A stretch of 64,000 nt of DNA from NCBI GenBank assembly GCA_037501455.1, contig CM074857.1, forward strand, positions 107,851,501 through 107,915,500, given 5' to 3'. Each line of letters starts with the position of its first letter. Position 1 is the first letter of the stretch. The position numbers and the translations under genes were made by a program. The stretch comes from Lantana camara (taxonomy: Eukaryota; Streptophyta; Magnoliopsida; Lamiales; Verbenaceae). The notes beneath the pieces were generated by a model. The model did not search any database and was not told where the DNA came from. It saw only the letters and a list, made by a program, of their open reading frames with translations. Below are positions 1 to 11,920 of this stretch, piece after piece.

Positions 1-429
1 ATTTGATAAGATCGTGAGAAGTAGTCTCATGCCTGATGTGCACAAGGAATCGTTACATTGAATAAAACTCTTGCATTATTACTATCAGAACTCAAACCTA
101 AAATCTTAGTTGCTGCATTCAATTCCATTTCTACCCCATCTGCTTCTGCACACCATCCATCAATTACAATTACAGCTGTTCTATTAATATCCACCTACTA
201 TTATCCAAGCTTATCCCAATTTCCCATTTCCACACTATGCTATAAACAAAGTCCAAGCACAAATACATCTAAATTGCATGAATAAATACCATTTAATCTC
301 TAAACTGCAATTTTCACCTTTTATTATATCTGCTTGATATATGAAGATATTTCATGTTTTTATTTATATATCTCAAGCAGATTTGAAATCGATAAATAAT
401 GTGTTTTACCTGATATAATTCATCCTCAA

Positions 430-760
430 AATCTAATTATTGAGGGGAGGGTTGTCAATTACATCTTCGTTATATATTGAACATATTATTCGACGCGGGA
501 TATTAGGCAAATCATTGACTCACCCCCAAAAGGTGATTGTTGAGGAAAAGAGTTGTTAAGTGCATTATTATTCGATGTGGGATATTTGACACACTTTCGT
601 CACGCTTAGGGCTGTTGAATGCAAGACAAATTGAAGCGTGAACTTTGCATGAATCGGAACATCAGCAAAAGCTAGCTATTGATGAGAGAATTGTCAAACC
701 ATTAAATATTAACTCTACATCTTTGATTATTCGACGTGAGATATTTGATAGAAATAAGTG
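430..760. repeat. Degenerate copies of a dispersed ~100-bp repeat
   Basis: Three diverged copies of one motif follow each other. Each has a GTTGAGGGGAGGGTTG-like start and ends in ATTCGACGTGGGATATTT-like sequence, with ACTCACCCCCAAAAG between copies. A much cleaner copy of the same unit lies at about 35719-35820, where it interrupts a pseudogene, so this is a mobile or formerly mobile family. The ends with GTGGGACATTTAACA resemble the end of a plant LTR, but no complete element is visible. The rest of 1-1340 shows no gene I can support. Confidence 0.5.
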
Positions 761-1148
761 AGTTTAATCTCATAAATAAGTATGACGCTCAGACCCCTTA
801 AAAGAGGGAAAATTTATTCATTGCTGATAAGATCATACAAAATAAGGTCGACACCAAACGGGGAGAAAACAAGGTCCGCTACAAGTATGCTAGCCGAAGC
901 TGTATTTCTAATAAAGACACAAACTACTCTTTTAACATTACGACGAACGAGAGAACATAAATAAATTATATATCAATGAACCATTTTTTTATTATAACTT
1001 AGTAGAATCTTATGCTAGTTATGAATAAACTAATATGGTCCCTATTCTTAGGGATGTGTTTAATTAAAAAAAAGGCAAGTTGGTTGTCAAAATTAAGTAA
1101 GGTTTTAAGACAAACTAGTTAAGAAACAGCTAATGCATGTCTCTCTTA

Positions 1149-1174
1149 ACACCTACACCTACACCTACACCTAC
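1149..1174. repeat. Short (CACCTA)n microsatellite
   Basis: About four tandem copies of a CACCTA hexamer lie some 470 bases upstream of the IRX7-like start codon. Confidence 0.85.
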
Positions 1175-1334
1175 ATTGCAATGAACGAGGATGGTAGGGC
1201 TATTTCCGTCATTTCACCAAGTTGGAAAATACGAAGCTGAAAAAATACCGAGACAAAGGCCGATGTCTATTCTGCTCCGTCAAACTGCAAAGTGCAAACC
1301 CCTCTCTGCAAATGCATGACCTCGGTTCATCATT

Positions 1335-1648
1335 GCACTAAATATATATTTTCTTTCTTGAAAACAGAAACCCATCAAGATCAATATATATATTTATATA
1401 TATGTATATCATCAGAGACCAGATCAAAGATTGCATTTTTTTAATTGATCTTTGAAGCAAAAACGAACTCCCAACGAATCGATTTCATCGTCATCCATCC
1501 CCTGTTTTCTTAATCTCCACTTCACCTTCTTTACCAAATACAGAAAGAACCATTTCAACAACTCCTCCTCCTCCAGCCATTGCTTTCTCTCTCTCTCTCT
1601 CTCTCTCCCGAGAGGTTTAAGAGAGAGGGGGATAAGGATTAGATAAAA
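1335..1648 (+). promoter_or_regulatory. Probable promoter and CT-rich 5' UTR of the IRX7-like gene
   Basis: TATATATA-type sequences occur around 1342-1350 and 1385-1405. A (CT)11 run follows at 1586-1607, and the start codon is at 1649. CT-rich leaders are common in plant 5' UTRs. The transcription start cannot be fixed from sequence alone, so the choice of TATA element is a guess. Confidence 0.4.
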
Positions 1649-3276
1649 ATGACCGAAACTAAGAGGCTTTTCAAGAACAGAGGCTTCTATGTGAGGATGA
1701 AGCTTATGCACGCCAGAAATTACAGCAGGAATACAGAGAAAAGCTTGTGTTACAGATATGTCAAATGGATTATCTGGTTCTCGATTTCTTTGTATTTATT
1801 GTCCTCGTTTCTCATCACCCAGAATAAACCCACCACCCATTTCGCGAGGATTACCCTTTCTCGTTCCAAAGCTTCCCGTGCCCTGTTTGAAGAATCAACC
1901 CCCCACCACAAAAATCTCCATGGTAATTCATCTATCTGCAAATAAAAATAGTAATATTCGTGTTGAAGTTTCGTAATTTTTATTAATTTTTTGTTTTCAT
2001 GTTGCAGATTCTGGTGTGTTGAACGGGATGAAGGTGTATGTTTACCATTTGCCGTCGAAATTCAATGAAGACTGGCTGTCGAACGAGCGGTGTAGCAGCC
2101 ATTTGTTTGCTGCGGAGGTTGCTATTCACAAGGCATTGATGAACAGCGATGTGAGAACGTTGGACCCATGGGAGGCTGACTTTTTCTTCGTCCCTGTTTA
2201 TGTTTCCTGCAATTTCAGCAAAGTCAATGGTTTTCCTGCTATTGGGCATGCTCGTGCTCTCATGGCCGCCGCCGTGGAGCATGTTTCATCTCAGCTGCCG
2301 TTTTGGAACCGCAGCCGTGGTTCAGACCACGTTTTCGTCGCGTCCCATGATTTTGGTTCTTGCTTTCATACCATGGTACGCAGAAATGAGAAATCTTTCT
2401 TTCTTTGATTTTGGTTTTGGTTTCTGAGAATTGATTTTGATTTTATTTCTTAGGAGGACGCAGCGATGGCGGATGGGGTGCCGGAATTTTTGAGGAATTC
2501 AATAATTTTGCAGACATTCGGTGTGAAACACAAGCACCCATGTCAGGACGTGGAGAATGTGGTGATTCCGGCGTACATCCCGCCGGAAAAAGTACGCGCC
2601 ACCCTGGAGAAGTCTCCGCTGACCGGCCGCCGCGACATTTTCGCGTTTTTTCGGGGTAAAATGGAAGTCCACCCCAAGAATATTAGTGGCCGTTATTACA
2701 GCAAGTAAGATTTCTATTTCATCTATTCATCTTTGTCAAACCGTTGAAAAATTTGTTATCTTAAATGGGGAAATGACCCGATTAACCTCCGTCGCTTCAT
2801 TTTCCGGCAGGCGTGTGCGGACGGCGATATGGCGGAGATACGGCGGCGACCGGAGGTTCTACCTCCGGCGGCATAGGTTCGCCGGGTACCAGTCGGAGAT
2901 CGTACGGTCAACGTTCTGTTTATGCCCTCTGGGGTGGGCCCCATGGAGCCCGAGGCTGGTGGAGTCCGTCGCGCTCGGCTGCGTTCCGGTGATAATCGCC
3001 GACGGCATACGGTTGCCGTTCCCCTCCGCCGTGGCGTGGGCGGATATTTCTCTAACCGTGGCGGAGGACGACGTGGATAAGCTGGGTAAAATCCTCGAAC
3101 ACGTGGCGGCGACGAATCTGACGTCAATACAGAGGAACCTCTGGGACCCACAAGTGAGGAGGGCCCTACTGTTCTCCGACCCAATGGAGGAATGCGACGC
3201 CACGTGGCAGATTCTCGTGGCCCTATCTGGCAAACTACAGCGGTCCCACAGGAAGTCAAGGGTTTCCATCCAATGA
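1649..3276 (+). CDS. IRX7: Probable glucuronoxylan glucuronosyltransferase, FRA8/IRX7-like (GT47)
   Basis: Four exons are inferred at 1649-1922, 2008-2375, 2454-2704 and 2811-3276. All introns are GT-AG, and the phases join to a 452-aa protein, close to the length of Arabidopsis FRA8. Residues about 39-57 form one hydrophobic segment after a basic N-terminus: a type II Golgi signal anchor. The rest is an exostosin domain, with KVYVYHLPSKFNEDWL near its start, then GRYYSKRVRTAIWR, RFAGYQSEI, CPLGWAPWSPRLVESVALG and GCVPVIIADGIRLPF (354-368), a block typical of FRA8/F8H. Family knowledge: these proteins help make the reducing-end tetrasaccharide of glucuronoxylan in secondary walls. The start is the first ATG after a CT-rich leader. 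No break is visible. The subfamily call rests on remembered motifs; F8H is an alternative name for the same group. Confidence 0.9.
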
Positions 3277-3489
3277 CGACTGTCCACGTGGCGGTCCAGA
3301 TAAGTTGTGGCGCTTTTCAATTCATTTCTTCGGAGAATACGAAAGTTGGTGAAAGCTGGGATTCAGCCTTAGTAAGGTTGTGCATCCGACGTGGCGAGAC
3401 GCGATTGGGTGCTTTTTGGTGTGGTGGTACATCATGTTGCATCTGTGGTACATAGTGGGTGGCGGTGTTTGTACATGTGAGGAAGAACA

Positions 3490-4684
3490 ATTCTTTTTTT
3501 TTTTTTTTTTTAAATTTTTTTTTTGGTTGGAGAGAGATAGGGATTGATCTTGTGTGCGGGTCGACATGGACCGGGCGGTGCTGTACAAAGTGGTGGGTTA
3601 GCAACTTATTAGCATATTAGGGCATTCAATTTATTTTTGGAACACTAAATAATACATTAGCTTATTTTTTCTAGACTATATAGGGTGGTGTATTATTTTC
3701 CTATTTACAATATCTAGATTTAGGGTTTTTTATTAACAAGTCATTCTCCTTCATTAATAATCCCCAAACCAAGAAAGTTGCACCAATATATATACAAGAG
3801 TACAAAATAATAGATAGAGTTCAAGAATCACAAGTACTATCAAGCTATAAGAGGGTATAGTTGAACGAATGAAATTCATCTAACCTTATCCAAAAGTTAA
3901 GGGTTTCAATCTTAACTTTAGGTATGAAGTAATTTTGAATTTTTAGGTTACCTGTCTCACTCTATAAGGTGTCTATAATTCAGTAAAGAGATTAGTCACT
4001 GTAATTGATGGTAGAAGTCTGATATAAACTTTAAAAAAAAAAAAACACACACACACACACACACTATCAAGTTGTACGAGCTAATGATCGAGAAAAATCG
4101 AATACAAGAGTGATTTCTTAATAGTTATGATATATATAGTAAAAATTTAAGGATAATCGCGATCAACACTCCATTTATATATGACCAACAGATCTCGGGT
4201 TATATTTCATATCTCAATGATGCTTGAATTTTTTTGTTTTGTTTTGTTTTGTATTTTAATGATTCTTGAATTAGGGTATGTGTTTCTATGTTTCTTATGA
4301 AATTAATTCTCTATATTTCTTACAAAGTGGTAAGTTTTAATCTAATGTTTTGGATTTTAGTACAAGTATAAGGTGGTGATAATAATATAGGGGGTCATGT
4401 GTGATATTTGGAATTTAATGGGGAATGTAGATTGAAAAAGGGGAATATCGTAAGAGGAGGAACAGGCTGGCATGCAGCTGAAATGTGTCAGAAGACTTTA
4501 TTATAAAATTTGAATTTTGGGAATTGGGAAGAGGTGTCACGGGTTACACTCTGAACTATAATAATACAAACATGTCACTAACCTATGTTTCCTCTATTTT
4601 CAACATCCCCCTTCATGGGCAACCATCATTTATCTCAACCCAAGTGAAACCACTGTAGTATTTCTTGGAATTTCATGTCACTTT
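3490..4684. other. Intergenic spacer downstream of the IRX7-like gene
   Basis: A T-rich tract (about 3493-3523) lies in the likely 3' flank, and an (AC)n microsatellite at about 4045-4064. Otherwise the sequence is AT-rich and shows no coding potential I can support. Confidence 0.5.
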
Positions 4685-4802
4685 TTTTTTTTTTTTTTTT
4701 GGAATTTAAACAAACACTCTCAATCGGTCAAAGAGAATCGAACTCGAATTATTAATTTAGAAAAAGAACCATTTAATCATTTGGACCAACGATTATTAAC
4801 AC
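4685..4802 (-). mobile_element. tRNA-derived SINE, minus orientation
   Basis: Read on the minus strand, the insert has a head containing GTTGGTCCAAATGATTAAA (A-box-like), a B-box GAGTTCGATTCTC and a terminal A tract (the T run at 4683-4700). It is flanked by a near-perfect 14-bp duplication: ATTTCATGTCACTT on the left and ATTTTATGTCACTT on the right (4803-4816). This is the signature of a Pol III SINE moved by LINE machinery. Confidence 0.7.
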
Positions 4803-5167
4803 ATTTTATGTCACTTGTTTTTTTTTTTTGCTTTTAGTTCGCTTCAAAGTTGGAACCCCAAGTGGAAATGAATGTGCATAATCAAGAAAGGGTTGAACAG
4901 AAGGTATTATAATATAATGTATGGATATGTGAAGATATTGTTATAAATTGGGTTTTGGGTTTTGACCCTGGTAATTAAGAATACAAAGTCGCATAGGATG
5001 CCTACTATGGTATCTTCATTAAATGATGTAGCCAATGGCGGGAAATAGTGATCCCTACTTGAAGTAGAAGAGAAGATTATATTTATTAGAGAAAACAAAA
5101 TGTAAAAATCATAATAATAGAAATACTATTTTATTTTTATTTTTTTACAAAAACTAACCATTGGCAA

Positions 5168-5460
5168 CTAACTTGGACGTCGTTTGTCCTCTGAAAGAAA
5201 ATCCAAATTGTCATCTGGATTGTCGAAGACAATCATCCCTTGAATATCATAGGCCCCTTATATGCGAGGACATCGTGTTTGCATTCTCACTTCTCAAATT
5301 ATGAATGATCTTATTGTCTCACGACAATTTAAGAAGAGCTCTGCAATCCATTACAATGCGCGTTCTACAACGATTGATCATCAAATTCGGCATTCTCAAC
5401 AAGCGAAACAATTACTTGCGAATCTATCTTAACACAACCCTCATTCCGTAGGATCCACCC
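5168..5460 (-). pseudogene. Decayed RNase H-like domain fragment
   Basis: On the minus strand one frame reads GWILRNEGCV then KIDSQVIVSLVENAEFDD before a stop. A second frame gives CRALLKLS and ends in MIVFDNPDDNLDFLSEDKRR. The order matches plant RNase H-like domains that follow non-LTR reverse transcriptases (GxIRNE..., DSxxxVxL..., CRxLL..., VFxxPPxxLxxLLxxD). Frame changes, stops and missing middle sequence show that it is dead. It is probably the 3' part of an old LINE, but a relic of a host RNase H-like gene cannot be excluded. I see no reverse transcriptase beside it. Confidence 0.5.
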
Positions 5461-5469
5461 AACCACCCC

Positions 5470-6330
5470 AAATACTATTTTATATGTAACTATAACAATA
5501 CTCACATTCACAAAATCATAAACTTAATAATATCCTTAACTTCTCAAAAATTTTAGATCAAACCCGATTCGATTGAATCTGACTAACTATAACACTAAAT
5601 GTATTATACTTTTCCAAACTTTGCACTAATCACATTAGTTTGATGACCTATAATGCATTGATACAGATATAGCGGCACAATTTTTATTTTTATTTTTTGA
5701 ATTTTTTTACGCAACAAGTGTCTAACACGATATTTGAGATACGAATATCTGACATGAAATAACACCACAAAATAAAATTGGGATCAGAGTTACGGTGGAA
5801 TCATTGGCTCTCATGGGGGACAACTAAGGAAAGCATCATTAGGCCCGAATATTTGAATTTAATGAGATTCGATTTGCTAAAATATAGATGCTTTTAGTGC
5901 CAAATATATATGAGTTTCTGGGGGCATGGGTCGTTTGCTGCTTTTAAAGTTGTCGGAGCTAGATAAGCAAGGACTCAAAGTGTGTCGAAAAGGTTTAGTT
6001 TAATTATCTTGGAATCCAATTCCAAATCTCGGATTAGTTCCTTTCAAAGTGGATTCTCATTCTCTTATGAAGCTAACAAAAGTACGATAATGGGCTTTAA
6101 AGTATTATATATATATATATATATGACATGACACAATCACAATGTCCTGGCCATTTTTCTTGGTTCTGTCATCTGTGCATGGCATGGGCCATGAAAATTT
6201 TGTTACATGGACCTTGCTCTTAGGCAATCATCTTTGCAGGCCCAAAATATAGTTCTAGGCCCAAACACATGCAGATTTTCTTTTTACTTTTTCGTTTTAT
6301 ATAAAAGGAGACTAAAAGAGTTCCAAATAC
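5470..6330. other. Intergenic spacer
   Basis: AT-rich DNA with an (AT)n run near 6106-6123. I see no gene. Confidence 0.5.
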
Positions 6331-6341
6331 GAGGCTACCAA

Positions 6342-6442
6342 TAGGGGTTGATCTAAGTGGTTAATGGGTTCATTCTTCATGCCAAGGTCTTGGGTTCGAA
6401 TCTTACTTGAGTTTGCGTGAGTTAAAAAAAAAAAAAAAAAAA
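6342..6442 (+). mobile_element. tRNA-derived SINE with poly(A) tail
   Basis: The head AATAGGGGTTGATCTAAGTG contains an A box, GGTTCGAATCT is a good B box, and the 3' end is an A tract (6424-6442). Flanks are similar 11-mers: GAGGCTACCAA at 6331-6341 and GAGACTGCCAA at 6443-6453. Directly downstream, about 6454-6620, a second, older tRNA-like repeat begins (TTATCTCAAGTGATTAAG) with a weak B-box, so two SINE insertions may abut. Confidence 0.7.
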
Positions 6443-6620
6443 GAGACTGCCAACCGTGGTTATCTCAAGTGATTAAGTGTTCTTTCTCCAAAGTAATATA
6501 TATGTGATTATAAAAGATTCAACACATTTGTTGCAATCTGCACCGAGAATGAGCAAACTTTGTCTTTACTCAAGCCAGGCTCCCGGTCAAAGTAGTGTAC
6601 TGAGGGGGTAAAATGTTTTA

Positions 6621-7211
6621 CATTTGTTGTATGGTTAGTGGAATATTTAGGAAGAGTAACAAATCAAATGACAACTGTAAGACACTTGCCCTTCTAATTG
6701 GTTATATTTGAACGAACCAAATTTGAACAAGAAATCTAAAAATAGGGCTTTTGACATTCCAATATAAGAAATTTCAACAAAAGATGGTTAAATTTTTGGT
6801 ATTTGGTTCCTCTTAAGATTTGGATTATGATTTTGAATAAGATCAACAACTTCCGAATAAAATTACACTCCATCCACATCTTTTCACAACGCTCCCAATT
6901 CAACAAGGTAGTATATATTTCAAATAAAAATTTCAATTTCAACTTTAGAAACATTACATAATTGTCCATAACTCAGACAACATTACACTTGAAGGACACC
7001 CATGCATCTGAATTCTCAATATATTAAAACCATACAAACATTAAAAATTATCAAAAACCAATACCCAAAATAGCGACAAAACCACTTCTAGGACGCTTGG
7101 ACGCTCACCACGGCTATTACCTCCAAGTAGGCCCATCTCAAGACATTCCAAACATATATATATATAATTAGAAATCCCTTTCCTTTTCATACTAAAATGA
7201 CCGAAATACCC
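6621..7211. other. Spacer downstream of the XTH gene
   Basis: AT-rich with no coding signal. The XTH 3' UTR, on the minus strand, should lie in roughly 7000-7211. A clear polyadenylation signal could not be chosen. Confidence 0.4.
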
Positions 7212-10194
7212 TTAGCACTCGGGCGTGAGGCCGTGGTCCCTCTGTGGATCGCTACAATAGTCATAAACCTTGTAATGACTTTGGACATATGCCATCGCAG
7301 CGTGCTGCTGGCTGCTCAGCCCGTTGCCCCCCGTCGGAGAAGCTGAAATGGGGCGGCACGAGGCGGCGGAACAGCCGCGTATCTTGAAATTGTTGTATTT
7401 TCCGACGAAGGGCTGGTAGGAGTAGTCGGCCTTGTATCGGCCGTTCTCGGTGGCCCACGAGGAAGCATCCCATATGGAACCGTACAAGGACATGGGCCTA
7501 TTCGGGAATGTGCCATCACTTTTCCTTGGGTACCTTCGGATGGGAACGTCGTCGACAAAATATCTGCGTTTCGACGTAACATGAAATTAAAGAAAGGAAA
7601 TCAACTTTTGTTTTAAATTTTAATTAGGACACGTATGGGGAAAGTGAAAGTGAAAGACAATTATTTGCATGGGGTAGGGACACTCATTTTTTCACCATGC
7701 AACAAACATATTCCTTATCAAGAAAGATTAATTTATCCCCCAAAGTTTAAAAGGAAAAAGATGAAGTTGTGAGTTTGTGTTCATGGACGGGAGAATTTTA
7801 ATCCAAACTCGACTAGATCGAACCCAACCAATTAAAAGGGTAATTGTATTATACTTGCTATTTGATTTGTTATTCTCCCTAAATTTTTCATCAACTACAC
7901 GGCAAGTGAAAAACACTTGCCCCTTCGTTACACTGGTTTGATTGAGTCAAACTCGAATTAGAATTATCCTCATAGTCAAAGGTATTTCGGTTAGTTTATT
8001 TTAAAGAGCTTATTTGCATCTTATAAAATGCTTTTCCAAGCTTATTATGCTGATGTTAGATATTCTTCTAAAAATAAGGTGTCAAAGTATTTGGAATATA
8101 ACTCTTTTAAAATCATGATTTTGTAAGATGTTAGTAACTGTAGTTATGTAATTAATATAAACTAGAAGAAGGAAAATGTGATATAGGATGCTGCCAAGCA
8201 GGGGCGGAGCGGGGGGCCCTAAATTTTGATTTTTTTTTAAATTTGTATATATATTTTGAAATTTTTATATTTTCGTCTTTCAAAAACAAAATTTCACCCC
8301 CTTAATTTTGAATATTTTGATTTTTGCCCTCCCCCCCCCCTCCCTTAAATTCTGGCTCCGTCTCTGCTGCCAAGTTATTTTAAAAGAGTGCCAACAGGGA
8401 TTGGGTTCATTCTGTAGGATAATGTCCTTAATTTGAATCCTGCAGGTGCACGTATGTTAAAAAAAAAAATCATTTTAAAAGAGTATATAAGCTTCTTCGA
8501 TAAAATACTTACCTAACACTAGACAATATCTTATAAGCTATCAAACAACTTGTAAAGAGAGTGTGGACCAACACTTCTATTTTAGAAAAAGTTAAAATAG
8601 AAGTAAAAGTTCGAATAAATTTGGAGGGTGAAATTAAAGTTGAACATTACATTTGTGGTACTATTCTACTTTGTTTTACTTAAACAGTATGTGAAATATT
8701 CTATTATTCTATATGTCTGTTCCCTATGTCCGTAGAAATTAATTAAGGACCGCAATTCTAAAGTATTTAATTACATTTCAAAATCGACTTAGGGGTCGAT
8801 ATCTAGACATATAAATGCCGACAACTTATTTGGACTAAATATTAAACATGACATATTCCTACCCTTCCGCAAATATCCAACTTCAGCAAGATCACACACA
8901 CACAATTCTATTAATTAACACTATAAATTAAAAATAATATTAAAAATAAAGATTTTGTCGCACCATAGAAAAAGAAGCCATATATTGGCAAGTAGTGACG
9001 AAGCGTACAAATTAATTAAAACTTAAAAGTAAGAAATTCGACTCACATGATTTCATTTGGATTCCAGAGAATTGCATAATCGTGAAAATCTTGAGTGGGG
9101 TCGAACCAGAGATGAAACTTCATCTCCCTCCCTATGATCCTGCCATCTCCACTCCCTCTTACGTACACATTCGTCTGCAACACATAGGGTTTGTCCCCCG
9201 TCGTCCCGAGAAACTCGATATCTATCTCGTCGTGGTTCCCCGGATGCTCTTCGCTGTTCGATAGCTGCCATGTATATATATCCCACATCGATAATCATCA
9301 ACACTAATTATCATAAGTCTGTCTAATTTTTAGGGTTTCTTAAAATTCTTATTTTGTGATTTCGTATAAATTCTGATTCCATCCCTGTATATAGCGTATA
9401 TGTAGAAAAAGATGGTTGAATTTCTCACATAGAGAGATGTAATGACTCCGGCAGTGTAACCAGCTTGTAGCTTGATAGACGCCCCGAAGAAGCCAGAAGA
9501 ATAACTATTCAGCGATTTGAACCCACTTCCTGTCATCGAAATCAGTCAATGGAGCACAATAACTACTAAAGCGATTGCCCACCAAACCATTTTACGTACC
9601 ACGATTCATAAGAAATTAATAGAGGGGTCCGGTCCGTACTGCTTTTATTATAAAGAAATTGTTTCATAATAGGATACCAATTTTGAAAATTCAATCCCGA
9701 TAACACTGATTAAATGAAATTAAAAATTACCGACCAAATTGTATACATATCATACTTGATAGTTGATATAAAAGATAGTTTCTTCGACTTAGTAAAATTC
9801 AATTCCACCCGAGGTTGCGAAAAGTGCATGAGAAAATGTTGTGACTAGTATCAGACCAAGAGATTAAGTGCTAGACGTGTCAAAAACAAAGATATTAAAG
9901 TTGGTCAATGGTCCGATACGACTAATAACACTTCCATATTATTGAGATAAAGTAACAGACTGCATTACATACATATATAGAATGAATACCTGAGCTTTTG
10001 TCGAGCCAAATAGTGAGTGTTCCTTGGTCTAAGGTTTGATGCTGAGGACCCCAAAGGTTTCTGAAGCCTTGGCTGAACCCTATAGAGCCAATTCTTGAAC
10101 CAGGAGAGTAGCCTGGGGAAGGTGGACCCTCAGCATTGTTTGCTAATGGGAACAAGAAAAGGAAGAGGATCACTGCATTAGCAAGGAGAGCCAT
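7212..10194 (-). CDS. XTH32: Xyloglucan endotransglucosylase/hydrolase, XTH31/32-like (GH16)
   Basis: Four exons on the minus strand: 10194-9990, 9529-9429, 9264-9047 and 7563-7212, with GT-AG introns and matching phases, giving 291 aa (usual XTH length). Residues 1-21 form a secretion signal (hydrophobic run, then NNA-EG). The GH16 catalytic motif [12 protein letters not shown] is at 113-124; by family rule E115 is the nucleophile and E119 the acid/base. It is followed by [32 protein letters not shown] and the XTH C-terminal domain with paired cysteines ending in DHGLTPEC. The protein should act in the wall, cutting and rejoining or hydrolysing xyloglucan. EFLGTT and [10 protein letters not shown] point to group IIIA (XTH31/32), whose members are known for hydrolase activity. 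Intron 3 (7564-9046) has taken in a hAT MITE and a SINE. No coding damage is visible. Confidence 0.9.
8199..8366. mobile_element. hAT-type MITE in XTH intron 3
   Basis: A 168-bp insert starts CAGGGGCGGAGC and ends GGCTCCGTCTCTG, forming imperfect terminal inverted repeats. It is flanked by an exact 8-bp duplication CTGCCAAG (8191-8198 and 8367-8374). The 8-bp duplication and CAGGGGCGGAGC terminus fit the hAT superfamily. There is no coding capacity; the inside is AT-rich with a C tract. Confidence 0.85.
8390..8471 (+). mobile_element. Short SINE in XTH intron 3
   Basis: The insert starts GCCAACAGGGATTGGGTTCA, has a weakened B-box (TTTGAATCCTG) and ends in an A run. It is bounded by an exact 13-bp duplication ATTTTAAAAGAGT (8377-8389 and 8472-8484). 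The head matches the SINE head at 32351-32451 read on the other strand, so they belong to one family. The A-box region is shortened. It lies only 24 bases beyond the hAT MITE. Confidence 0.75.
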
Positions 10195-11442
10195 ACGTTG
10201 TTGGCAAGAAAGAATGAAAGATTAATAATGAACACTATACAGTGTTAAGACTATTGGATGTATGGAATTGTATGGCAGTATATGATGGCTTAAATAAGAT
10301 GATTTTGAGGTCCCACCTGGGAAATTGGAGTGATGAGGAGGATTATGGGCCTCACTTGAAGACAAAAGTTAGCACTTCTTGTGATTTGTATCATTGTGTG
10401 CATATAGACACAAGAAATGATGATGATAATTGATCATGAGATGGCAGTTTTCTATTTTGTTGGTTTATGGGATATCTGGTTAGGTTAGGTTTTGTTCAGA
10501 ATGGAAAGTGTTGGAGAGAGGAGGAAGTTGGAACTTGGGAGTGTAACTTAATTTGGATAAAATTTTAACATATATGATTTAATTCCGTCGAACTCAACTA
10601 TTTATAATGATAATTATTTTAATTTATCATTCTTCCTAATTTTCCACTAACCACACAATAAGTATAAAACGCTCGTCCTCCCATTATTATTAGTTTGATC
10701 AAATCAGACTTAAGTTAGAATTGTCTGTAACTTTGTGCATAGTATATGGGTAATACTACATAAACTATATTTTATGTGTATTTTTTCCAATTATACATCT
10801 CTCGTGGGTGGGTTTAATTCAATAGTGAAAATTTCTCGTAAATGTAATTTTTTCAGTGTGTTTTTTTGTAACTTTCATTTAAATCCCAGTGTGTATTTTT
10901 GTAATTATCGTTCAAACTTCATGATGTTATTCATAATTTCTCAATTGACGAGATCATTTTTTCCGTAATTAAATTAAACCCGATATGGTCATTCGTAATT
11001 ATCCACTATTAAATTTATTCAAAGGACTTGTGGAATCAAATTCTTAGCGGACATTATTATACTAAAATAGCCCCTCTATTCTGATTATGTTTTGTAACAA
11101 AAATGAAACACATGAACCCTGATGTAGCTAATAATATCAGAAATCCGACTAATTCGTAATTATTCCCAAACTCAAGGTGTAATTTATATATGTAATTTCC
11201 CAAATATATATAATTATAGTAGATGAAGAATAGTTGTATATCCGTGAAAGCATTTATGGGCTTGTGACTTCACAGATAAGTTGAAGTCTAGTCGTGGAAA
11301 TTTATAAGCATGGCAGTGACGCACATATGATTGTTTGGAAACTCAGAGTTGTAATTATATTTCACATTTCCAAGATCAAATATTATCCATTTTCTCATCC
11401 TCTCAGATAAGATGAACAGTTATCAGATATATGGAATTATCA

Positions 11443-11483
<41 letters not shown>

Positions 11484-11920
11484 CTGGACAAATTAAAAAA
11501 AATATATATATGGCATGCAGGTTTTTCAGGTACATGGAATATATACCATTCCAGGGACAAAAATTCATGAGTGCCCTGCCAAGTGCCAACTACCAACTAA
11601 TTAAACCAGCAGCTCAATTGGAGGATAATATATTAAGTAATTGGGGTAAAACTAAAATAATTATAAACTAATATACGTTTTTCATCCAACTGTTTGTTAT
11701 CAGTTGGATAAGTATATTATAAAATTTTGTTAGCGAAAATTTTAGTTTAAAGAAATGATGTCCGAATCCAAGGTAGGGAGTTGGGTTCAATGAACACTTA
11801 TAAAGAATTTATGTTATACTTAATTCAGTAGACATAAAGGATGTTCGAACCTACTTTATTAGGATCGAACTCTATCATGTTTCACTTTATATATTATAAA
11901 ATTGCGTGTAATTTGAAGTA
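10195..11920. other. XTH 5' flank and AT-rich spacer
   Basis: This holds the upstream region of the minus-strand XTH gene. A weak TATA-like site (GTATAGTG on the minus strand) lies around 10228-10238. A (TA)n microsatellite spans about 11446-11477. I see no further gene. Confidence 0.4.

Noticed and set aside
2..61. Open frame ending KESLH then stop, possibly the C-terminus of a gene left of the window
   Set aside because: Only ~19 codons, no recognised motif and no way to see upstream exons.
782..964. 60-aa plus-strand frame
   Set aside because: No family resemblance, low-information sequence and repeats nearby; probably chance.
2756..3320. Long minus-strand frames opposite the IRX7-like last exon
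   Set aside because: GC-rich coding exon read backwards; composition shadow of the real gene.
6342..6442. A/B boxes as a tRNA gene
   Set aside because: No cloverleaf with acceptor stem; poly(A) tail and target duplication show a SINE.
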